Positions 1 to 5,036 of a DNA stretch of 5,036 nucleotides are shown here, in pieces. The notes under the pieces were generated by a model that did not search any database, had not been told where the DNA came from, and saw only the letters and a program-made list of their open reading frames with translations. Each line of letters starts with the position of its first letter. Position 1 is the stretch's first letter. The position numbers were made by a program, and so were the translations under genes. Location of the stretch: assembly GCA_029077775.1 (NCBI GenBank), contig JAQNCU010000243.1, forward strand, positions 1 through 5,036, given 5' to 3'. The DNA is from Acidocella sp. Lineage in GTDB: Bacteria; Pseudomonadota; Alphaproteobacteria; Acetobacterales; Acetobacteraceae.

Positions 1-885
1 GTGTTCATCTGGCTGGTGACTGACGCCAACGGGCGGATAATGCTGCGCGGGCCGTTTCCGTGGCTGGCGATGGGGGTGGCGGCCCTGGTGTTCGCGCCGG
101 ATGTGGCGTGGAATGCGGCGCATCATTGGGTGAGCTATGCCAAGCAGGGCAGCCGGGTGACGAATTTCGACGTGGCGCGGGCGTTGCCTTATTTCGCAGG
201 GTTTTGTTTCGGCCAGATCGGGCTCGTGACACCGATCATTTTCGCGCTGGCGGCTTTGGGGTTGTGGCGCTTGCGCGACCAGCCAGCACCGGGCGGGCAT
301 TTGCTGGTATGGCTGACAATTGTGCCCGGCGTGGTGTTTCTGGAGCATGTGATCTCAGGCCCGGTGCAGCCCAACTGGGCGGCGATTATGTACCCATCGG
401 CCTGCCTGGCGGCGGCTTCATTGCCGATGGCGGTGTTGCGGCGCTGGCTGACGCCGGCTTTGGCGCTGGGCTTTGGGCTGAATGCCCTGGTGAGCGCGCA
501 GGCATTGAGCTTTATTCTGCCGCTGCCGCCGCGCATCGACCCGCTGGCCCTACAGCTTTCGGGCTGGCGCGGGTTGGCGCGGGAGGCCAGTGCCGGGGCT
601 AGGGGATTCGTCACATCGGATGATTACGCGACCAGCGCGATATTGGCGTTCTACGCCCCGCCTGACGTATCCGTGGTGGGGTTTGGCCCGCGCTGGTTGT
701 ACCTTGGCCCGCCGGATGCGGCGCTCACCGGTGTGGCGGGGGATTTGGTGACGCGGCGGACGGACACGCCATGCCCGGTGGTGCTGGGGCGGGTGACGAG
801 GCGGCAGGGCCATAAACCGATGGCGGTTTACCGGGTGTGCGCGTACACCGCCAATGTACCAGGAGTGGTGCTGCCCCGGCCCTGA
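1..885 (+). CDS. GT39/PMT_2-like membrane glycosyltransferase, C-terminal part (5' truncated by window)
   Basis: This is the C-terminal 294 residues of a multi-pass membrane protein resembling family 39 glycosyltransferases (ArnT/PMT-like, PMT_2), which transfer a sugar from a polyprenyl-phosphate donor on the periplasmic face of the inner membrane. Visible here are hydrophobic segments at about residues 19-37, 61-90, 101-119, 125-146 and 150-174. Between the first two lies the family-like loop WNAAHHWVSYAKQG (37-50), and PVQPNWAAIMYPS (121-133) matches the usual PNW...YP signature before a late membrane helix. A soluble tail (about 185-294) follows, with a SDDYATSAILAFY stretch (206-218) typical of this group. 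The family is usually about 500 residues, so the N-terminal catalytic loop with its acidic pair lies left of the window; the GTG at position 1 is probably an internal Val codon, not the start. Acceptor and sugar cannot be told. The family call is fairly sure, the substrate unknown. Confidence 0.8.
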   Translation: MFIWLVTDANGRIMLRGPFPWLAMGVAALVFAPDVAWNAAHHWVSYAKQGSRVTNFDVARALPYFAGFCFGQIGLVTPIIFALAALGLWRLRDQPAPGGHLLVWLTIVPGVVFLEHVISGPVQPNWAAIMYPSACLAAASLPMAVLRRWLTPALALGFGLNALVSAQALSFILPLPPRIDPLALQLSGWRGLAREASAGARGFVTSDDYATSAILAFYAPPDVSVVGFGPRWLYLGPPDAALTGVAGDLVTRRTDTPCPVVLGRVTRRQGHKPMAVYRVCAYTANVPGVVLPRP

Positions 886-895
886 GCGGGCCGGG
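875..895. terminator. GC-only hairpin between convergent genes, possible bidirectional terminator
   Basis: CCCGGCCC (875-882) and GGGCCGGG (888-895) form a perfect 8-bp stem with a 5-nt loop that contains the TGA stop (883-885) of the glycosyltransferase gene. It sits between two convergent genes, where a shared terminator is expected. Neither strand shows a T-tract after the stem (the + strand continues TTACGATAAG), so it is not a canonical intrinsic terminator. It could instead act as a 3'-end stabilising or transcript-blocking structure. Confidence 0.45.
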
Positions 896-907
896 TTACG
901 ATAAGAC

Positions 908-1099
908 TTACAGCTCGGACGCGACCGAATTGAAGGTGCTGGCGACGTTGCTGCCGAGCGATGTGACGGCGCCGATGATGACCACGGCGATGAGGGCGGC
1001 GATGAGCGCGTATTCGATGGCCGTGACCGCGCGCTTGTCGCGAAACAAACCGTTGGCGGGGAGTAAGTTTTTTATGTTCGCGACAAGCAAAGGGACCAT
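908..1099 (-). CDS. Flp/Fap-type pilin subunit (type IVb pilin)
   Basis: This is a 63-residue prepilin of the Flp family, the major subunit of tight-adherence (Tad) pili: it is processed at the inner membrane by a prepilin peptidase and assembled into surface fibres for attachment. It has a short positively charged leader (1-24, ending RDKRA), then the hallmark VTAIEYALIAALIAVVIIG (25-43), with Glu and Tyr at +5 and +6 of the mature protein if cleavage falls between A24 and V25. A polar C-terminal tail follows (SLGSNVASTFNSVASEL). Length is normal for the family. The residue before the cleavage site is Ala, where classic Flp pilins have Gly. The ATG at 1099 is the only well-placed start; GGAA (1108-1111, complement) eight bases upstream is a weak ribosome site. 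No Tad assembly genes (cpaB, rcpA/cpaC, tadA-like) occur within the window, so it appears as an orphan pilin gene. It has its own AT-rich upstream region and converges on the glycosyltransferase. Confidence 0.9.
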   Translation of the reverse strand: MVPLLVANIKNLLPANGLFRDKRAVTAIEYALIAALIAVVIIGAVTSLGSNVASTFNSVASEL

Positions 1100-1159
1100 G
1101 TTCTGGATTCCAAATTTCTGACAATAGAGATATTATTAGCCTAGCGGTTTAAAACTTGG

Positions 1160-1188
1160 ATAACAAGTCATTTTGATATCGTATTCAA
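1160..1188 (-). promoter_or_regulatory. Candidate sigma70-type promoter for the pilin gene
   Basis: Reading the minus strand, TTGAAT (1188-1183) is followed after exactly 17 bases by TGTTAT (1165-1160). Each box matches the consensus (TTGACA, TATAAT) at four of six positions. Transcription would start near 1152, leaving a leader of about 50 nt before the pilin ATG at 1099. The setting supports it: an AT-rich gap in GC-rich DNA directly upstream of a pilin gene. AT-rich DNA gives box-like matches easily, so this is a proposal only. Confidence 0.35.
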
Positions 1189-1190
1189 AA
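1171..1190. repeat. Inverted repeat TTTTGA-N8-TCAAAA, possible operator
   Basis: TTTTGA (1171-1176) and TCAAAA (1185-1190) are perfect 6-bp inverted arms around an 8-bp centre (TATCGTAT). The right arm covers most of the proposed -35 box of the pilin promoter (1183-1188) and the left arm lies within the spacer, the placement expected of a repressor or activator site. It could alternatively be a weak hairpin at the 3' end of the acyltransferase transcript, whose stop is 13 bp away, but no T-run follows. With AT-rich arms this short, chance is a real possibility. Confidence 0.3.
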
Positions 1191-1202
1191 TTTTAACATG
1201 CA

Positions 1203-2363
1203 TCACCCGCGGCGGGAGATGTTGGCCAGGACACGGGTCCAGGCGCGGTCCACCCAGATGAGCGGCACGGCGCAGAGCAAGGTGATGGCAAGGCTGATGA
1301 TGGCGGCCATCATGGCGCTGCCGGCCTCGCCGAAGCGGTTCAGGCCGGAGAGAAAGCTCGAAGCGCCGACGCTGAGCATGATGGGGGTGTGCAGCAGATA
1401 GACGGGGAATGAAAGCAGACCGAGCCAGACCGCCCAGCTTTTTGAGAATTGGCGCTTCAGCCAAGGGTGGCCGAGCAGCAGCATGATGGTCAGCGCCGCG
1501 GCGATGTCCCAGATGAAATGGCTGGTATCCCCCGCCGGCATAATGGCTTTTATTGGCGCGTGGATGAGCAGGGATTGTTCATAGGTAAAGCTGAACAAAT
1601 AGAGCGCCAAAAGGCCGGTTATCGCGGCCTGGATGTTGGTGAAATTCGGCAGGCGGTCTTCAGCGAACAATATGGCGAGCACCGTGCCGACCAGGAAATC
1701 ACTGATATAGGTCACCGGGTAGGTGGTGCCCGCCAGCGCCATGGCCAGCGCGATGAGGGCAAGGCGTAGTGGCCAGTTTTGGATGGCGAAGAGCACCGGT
1801 GCGGCGAGGAAGATGGCGAAGGAGCCGAATAATTCGATCCGCATGGTCCAGAGGGGCGAGTCAAAATGCACCTGTCCGCGCGTGAAAACACCGATCAGAC
1901 CCTCGTAGACAGCACCGACCCAGGAGAGGTGATGGGGGCTGAGCGGCGCGTTGCCGTGGCTGGCCAGCCAGCCCGCGCCGATGACATGGCCTGCCACGCG
2001 GTAATGATGGCCGGACCAGGAGATCATCGCCCAACTGAACAGGCAGGCGATGAGGGTGAGGACAGCCAGGCGCGGCCAGCGTTTGAGCAACGCCGCGAGG
2101 ATGCGGCTGAACCGGCGGTCGCGCGCAAACGGGAGACTGAGAATAAAGCCGGACAGCACGAAAAAAACCGCCACGGCGGCCCCGCCGTTCAACAGGCCCA
2201 GGGCGAATTGGAATATGACATCAAAAACGCCATGGCCGTGCGGCACCTTGCCCACGCCCTTAGGCGTGAAGCCGAGCACGAGATGATAGAGCACCACAAT
2301 GGCGGCGGCGATGCCGCGCAGGCCTTCAAGCGGGATGAGTTTTTGTGAAGATCGACCCGCCAT
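1203..2363 (-). CDS. Acyltransferase-3 family membrane protein (OafA/YrhL-like)
   Basis: Integral inner-membrane acyltransferase of the Acyl_transf_3 family (COG1835), whose members O-acylate surface polysaccharides, lipopolysaccharide, peptidoglycan or antibiotics; the substrate here cannot be told. With the ATG at 2363 it is 386 residues, normal for a stand-alone domain without a SGNH tail. Motifs in order: LEGLRG with the hallmark Arg16-X10-His27 pair (the putative active-site His, in VVLYHL); GGAAVAVFFVLSGFIL (60-75); the basic KRWPRL (94-99); SPLWTMRIELFG (169-180) matching the usual LWTL..E element; LSFPVYLLHTP (317-327); and WVDRAWTR (370-377) near the end. About ten hydrophobic segments are spread throughout. 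An in-frame TTG at 2405 would add 14 Pro/Asp-rich residues; neither start has a clear Shine-Dalgarno sequence, and ATG is preferred because the family core begins soon after it. The gene diverges from leuS and lies 103 bp upstream of the pilin gene on the same strand; operon linkage with the pilin is doubtful given the AT-rich gap with its own candidate promoter. Confidence 0.88.
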   Translation of the reverse strand: MAGRSSQKLIPLEGLRGIAAAIVVLYHLVLGFTPKGVGKVPHGHGVFDVIFQFALGLLNGGAAVAVFFVLSGFILSLPFARDRRFSRILAALLKRWPRLAVLTLIACLFSWAMISWSGHHYRVAGHVIGAGWLASHGNAPLSPHHLSWVGAVYEGLIGVFTRGQVHFDSPLWTMRIELFGSFAIFLAAPVLFAIQNWPLRLALIALAMALAGTTYPVTYISDFLVGTVLAILFAEDRLPNFTNIQAAITGLLALYLFSFTYEQSLLIHAPIKAIMPAGDTSHFIWDIAAALTIMLLLGHPWLKRQFSKSWAVWLGLLSFPVYLLHTPIMLSVGASSFLSGLNRFGEAGSAMMAAIISLAITLLCAVPLIWVDRAWTRVLANISRRG

Positions 2364-2472
2364 GATGTCCGCGATGTCGGGTGGGGGGTAACTGGTTTCA
2401 AGCAAAACCGGGCGCTGGGCCGGGGATCAGACGGGCTATCATGGGGGTTAGGGTTCGATTAAAGACGAGTTT
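2364..2472. promoter_or_regulatory. Divergent intergenic region between the acyltransferase gene and leuS
   Basis: These 109 bp separate two divergent start codons and must hold at least the leuS promoter unless transcription initiates elsewhere. A TATCAT hexamer at 2437-2442 (+) is one base off the -10 consensus, but no recognisable -35 lies 15-19 bp upstream. I see no T-box, leader peptide or leucine-codon attenuator ahead of leuS. A purine-rich AAAGACGAG (2461-2469) just before the leuS ATG is the likely, rather weak, ribosome site. If the TTG at 2405 is the real acyltransferase start, the region shrinks to 67 bp. Confidence 0.3.
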
Positions 2473-5034
2473 ATGTCTGAATCTGAAAATATCCGTTATG
2501 ATTTCACCACCGCCGAGCCGCGCTGGCAGGCGGCATGGGAGGCGGCGGCGTGTTTCCGCGCCGCCGATATGCCCGAAGCGGGGCGCGACAAATATTATGT
2601 GCTGGAGATGTTCCCGTACCCTTCCGGTAAAATCCATATGGGGCATGTGCGCAATTACACGCTGGGCGATGTGGTGGCACGCTATAAGCGGGCGCGCGGC
2701 TTTGAGGTGATGCACCCGATGGGCTGGGACGCCTTTGGCCTGCCCGCGGAAAATGCCGCGCGGGCGCGCAAGATCGACCCGGCGACATGGACCTATCAGA
2801 ACATCTCGGCGATGCGCGGCGAGCTGAAGCGAATGGGCTTGTCGCTCGATTGGTCGCGGGAGTTCGCGACGTGCGACCCGGAATATTATGGCCAGCAGCA
2901 AAAAATTTTCCTCGATTTCTGGGCCGCCGGGCTGGTTGAGCGCCGTATGAGCGCGGTGAACTGGGACCCGGTAGACAATACTGTGCTCGCCAATGAGCAG
3001 GTGATCGACGGGCGGGGCTGGCTGTCTGGCGCGCCGGTGGAGCGGCGGATGCTCGCGCAATGGTTCCTGCGGATCACGGATTATGCGCAGGACCTGTTGG
3101 ATGGGCTGGAGAGCCTGCCGCGCTGGCCGGGGCGGGTGAAGCTGATGCAGGAGAACTGGATCGGCCGGTCCGAAGGTGCCGAGGTGAGGTTCCCGCTGGC
3201 TGCGCCTTTGGATGATATTGCCGAGGTGGCGGTGTACACCACGCGGCCCGAAACCCTGTTTGGTATGTCCTTCCTGGCGGTTGCGCCCGAGCATGGGGTG
3301 GCCCGCGCCGTGGCGGCGCGCAACCCCCAGGCGGCGGCGTTCATCGCGGCCTGCGCGGCGCAGGGAACGTCAGAGGCGGTGATCGAGACGGCGGAGAAGC
3401 AGGGCTTCGATACCGGGTTGCGGGTGACCAACCCGTTGAACGGTGAGAGCTATCCGGTGTGGATCGGTAATTTCGTGCTGATGGATTATGGCACCGGGGC
3501 GGTGTTCGGCTGCCCGTGCGGCGACCAGCGCGATTATGATTTCGCCGTGAAATATAATCTGCCGATCCCCGTTGTGGTGCTGCCGGAGGGTGGCGTCGCG
3601 GTGACCGACCGGGCCTATGATGGTGCGGGTACGCTGGTCAATTCAGGGTTTCTCGATGGTCTGGGCACCAAGGCCGGCAAGGCCGCGGCGATCGCCCGGC
3701 TGGTGGCGCTAGGGGCCGGGCAGGCCCGCCAGACCTGGCGGCTGCGTGATTGGGGCATTTCACGCCAGCGTTATTGGGGCTGCCCGATCCCCGTGATCCA
3801 TTGCGCGGCCTGCGGGGCCGTGCCAGCGGTGGATCTGCCAGTGATCTTGCCGAAGGATGTACGGTTCGACCAGCCCGGCAATCCGCTTGATCATCACCCG
3901 ACCTGGAAGCATGTGGCGTGCCCGCGATGCGGGCAGGCGGCAACCCGCGAGACTGATACATTCGATACGTTCATTGATAGCTCGTGGTATTTCGCGCGGT
4001 TCTGCGCGCCTGAGGCACCCACGCCGACACTGGCGGCGGCGGTGAACCATTGGTTGCCGGTGGATCAATATGTCGGCGGGATCGAGCACGCGATTCTGCA
4101 TTTGCTCTATGCGCGGTTTTTCACCCGCGCGATGCGCAAGACCGGGCATTTGGGGCTGGATGAGCCGTTTGCCGGTTTGTTCACGCAGGGCATGGTGACC
4201 CATGAATCGTATAAGGATGAAGACGGCAACTGGCTGTACCCGGAGGAGGTGACGCGGCTTGAGGATGGCAGCGCCGTGGACGCGCAGGGCCGCCCTGTGA
4301 GCGTCGGGCGGGTCGAGAAAATGTCGAAATCCAAGCGCAATGCGGTGGACCCCGGGGTGATCATCGACCGGTTCGGCGCGGATACGGCACGCTGGTTCGT
4401 GCTGTCTGACAACCCGCCGGAGCGCGATGTTGAATGGACCGAGACCGGGATTTTGGGGGCCAACCGGTTTGTGATGCGGCTATACCGGATTGCCGTGGGC
4501 ATCGCGGCGGTGCCTGTGGACGGGCCAGGTGACATATCGGGCCAGGCGCGGGATTTGCGGCGGTTGACACACCGGACGATCGCGGCGGTGACCGAGGCGC
4601 TGGAGAGTTTTTCCTTTAACGTCGCGGTGGCGCGCATCCATGAGTTGACCGGGGCCTTAACGGGTTCCGGTGCGCCTGAGGCGGGGATGGCGGCGGCGCG
4701 GCATGAGGCGATGGGCGTGATCGCGCGGTTGGTGGCGCCGATGATGCCGCATATCGCCGAGGAGATTTTCGCGCTGATAAGCCCGGGCCAGGGCCTGGTG
4801 GCGCAGGCAGCGTGGCCCGTGGCCGAGCCTGAGCTGCTGGTGGTGGACGAGGTGACGATAGGTGTGCAGATCAACGGTAAATTGCGTGGCACCATAAAAG
4901 TGCCCGCGAAGGGCGAGGCGCAGGCGAATACCGCGATTGCCAAGGCGGCGGTGGCGGGCGCATTAGGGGGGCAAAGCATCGTGAAGGAGATCTATGTGCC
5001 CGACCGGATCGTGAATTTTGTCGTCAAGCCTTAA
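2473..5034 (+). CDS. leuS: Leucine--tRNA ligase (leucyl-tRNA synthetase, EC 6.1.1.4)
   Basis: Complete 853-residue class I aminoacyl-tRNA synthetase that charges tRNA-Leu with leucine in the cytoplasm using ATP, close to the usual 850-880. Domains in order: Rossmann catalytic half with FPYPSG and the HIGH-type HMGH (55-58); CP1 editing domain (about 225-420) with the threonine-rich TTRPETLFG (256-264) and GTGAVFGCPCGDQRD (340-354); a zinc knuckle with Cys444, Cys447, Cys483 and Cys486; second catalytic half with DTFDTFIDSSWYFARF (495-510) and VGGIEHAILHLLYARFF; a short leucine-specific insertion (about 577-613); KMSKS (616-620); helical anticodon-binding domain (about 690-790); and the tRNA-contacting C-terminal domain (about 793-853) with VQINGKLRG. 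The reading frame is intact. In the editing motif, Cys-Gly replaces the usual Ala-His or Gly-His before DQRD, while both Asp residues are kept. The ATG at 2473 fits the family N-terminus (YDFTTAEPRWQAAW). The TAA is followed at once by GG, so a partner gene (lptE and holA often follow leuS in proteobacteria) may begin beyond the window. Confidence 0.98.
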   Translation: MSESENIRYDFTTAEPRWQAAWEAAACFRAADMPEAGRDKYYVLEMFPYPSGKIHMGHVRNYTLGDVVARYKRARGFEVMHPMGWDAFGLPAENAARARKIDPATWTYQNISAMRGELKRMGLSLDWSREFATCDPEYYGQQQKIFLDFWAAGLVERRMSAVNWDPVDNTVLANEQVIDGRGWLSGAPVERRMLAQWFLRITDYAQDLLDGLESLPRWPGRVKLMQENWIGRSEGAEVRFPLAAPLDDIAEVAVYTTRPETLFGMSFLAVAPEHGVARAVAARNPQAAAFIAACAAQGTSEAVIETAEKQGFDTGLRVTNPLNGESYPVWIGNFVLMDYGTGAVFGCPCGDQRDYDFAVKYNLPIPVVVLPEGGVAVTDRAYDGAGTLVNSGFLDGLGTKAGKAAAIARLVALGAGQARQTWRLRDWGISRQRYWGCPIPVIHCAACGAVPAVDLPVILPKDVRFDQPGNPLDHHPTWKHVACPRCGQAATRETDTFDTFIDSSWYFARFCAPEAPTPTLAAAVNHWLPVDQYVGGIEHAILHLLYARFFTRAMRKTGHLGLDEPFAGLFTQGMVTHESYKDEDGNWLYPEEVTRLEDGSAVDAQGRPVSVGRVEKMSKSKRNAVDPGVIIDRFGADTARWFVLSDNPPERDVEWTETGILGANRFVMRLYRIAVGIAAVPVDGPGDISGQARDLRRLTHRTIAAVTEALESFSFNVAVARIHELTGALTGSGAPEAGMAAARHEAMGVIARLVAPMMPHIAEEIFALISPGQGLVAQAAWPVAEPELLVVDEVTIGVQINGKLRGTIKVPAKGEAQANTAIAKAAVAGALGGQSIVKEIYVPDRIVNFVVKP

Positions 5035-5036
5035 GG

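Larger units (their letters stand above)
1100..1202. other. AT-rich intergenic spacer upstream of the pilin gene
   Basis: This gap lies between the acyltransferase stop and the pilin start, both on the minus strand. From 1121 to 1200 only 22 of 80 bases are G or C, while the flanking genes are strongly GC-rich. It contains the proposed promoter, the TTTTGA/TCAAAA repeat and an AAAATTTT palindrome (1187-1194). No small reading frame with a plausible start is evident. Such contrast fits a regulated promoter or a site bound by an AT-preferring nucleoid protein; a remnant of inserted DNA is less likely because no terminal repeats or duplications are visible. Confidence 0.6.

Noticed and set aside
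60..602. 180-codon open frame overlapping the glycosyltransferase in another + frame
   Set aside because: Its Gly/Ala/Arg-rich composition reflects GC skew; the overlapping frame has clear membrane segments and family motifs, so this one is not coding.
837..1121. Open frames antisense to or overlapping the pilin gene on both strands (837-1121 +, 828-1124 -)
   Set aside because: The Flp signature in the 908-1099 minus frame is unambiguous; the others lack any motif and overlap it entirely.
1187..1194. AAAATTTT palindrome as a separate regulatory site
   Set aside because: An 8-bp A/T palindrome in a 27% GC stretch is expected by chance, and it overlaps the better inverted repeat.
1866..2348. 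160-codon open frame on the + strand opposite the acyltransferase gene
   Set aside because: It is hydrophilic, Glu/Arg/His/Gln-rich complement of a membrane-protein gene, a common artefact, with no supporting features.
2398..3294. Long open frame (298 codons) on the minus strand opposite the start of leuS
   Set aside because: It lies antisense to a certain gene, its translation is Arg/His/Pro-rich low-complexity sequence typical of a GC-rich shadow frame, and it shows no recognisable domain.
4107..4979. 290-codon open frame on the minus strand opposite the 3' half of leuS
   Set aside because: It is a shadow of leuS with Ser/Ala/Pro/Arg-biased composition, no membrane or domain pattern, and no ribosome site of note.
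5029..5036. CCTTAAGG palindrome at the leuS stop codon
   Set aside because: It is too short to mean anything alone. The AGG may serve a following gene, but the window ends there.
1..5036. CRISPR arrays, tRNA or rRNA genes, transposases, attachment sites
   Set aside because: No regularly spaced repeats, cloverleaf-like segments, transposase motifs or flanking duplications were seen when reading both strands.

Overview
The window looks like ordinary chromosome from a GC-rich alphaproteobacterium, most likely the Rhodospirillales/Acetobacteraceae side. This rests on the strong GC bias of the genes, an alphaproteobacterial-style leucyl-tRNA synthetase with a four-cysteine zinc knuckle, a Flp-type pilin of the sort common in this class, and a GT39-like membrane glycosyltransferase. 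The taxon is an inference from protein style; no rRNA or other marker is present.

There are four protein genes. From the left edge to 885 (+) runs the C-terminal part of a multi-pass GT39/PMT_2-like glycosyltransferase, cut off by the window. It converges on a small Flp/Fap-type pilin gene (908-1099, -), with only 22 bp between the stop codons and a perfect 8-bp GC hairpin straddling the glycosyltransferase stop. Upstream of the pilin is a conspicuously AT-rich spacer (about 1110-1202, under 30% GC in its core) with a candidate promoter and an inverted repeat. Next is an acyltransferase-3 family membrane protein (1203-2363, -). It is transcribed divergently from a complete leuS (2473-5034, +), which ends two bases before the window edge.

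The genes do not form a single pathway. The glycosyltransferase and the acyltransferase both belong to families that modify lipid-linked sugars or surface glycans, and the pilin is a surface component, so the left half has an envelope flavour. leuS is housekeeping and probably begins its own operon running off the right edge. I found no RNA genes, mobile elements, CRISPR arrays or clear horizontal-transfer signs, and no convincing undescribed system. The points most worth a second look are the AT-rich pilin control region, the non-glycine residue before the predicted pilin cleavage site, and a substitution in the LeuRS editing pocket motif.
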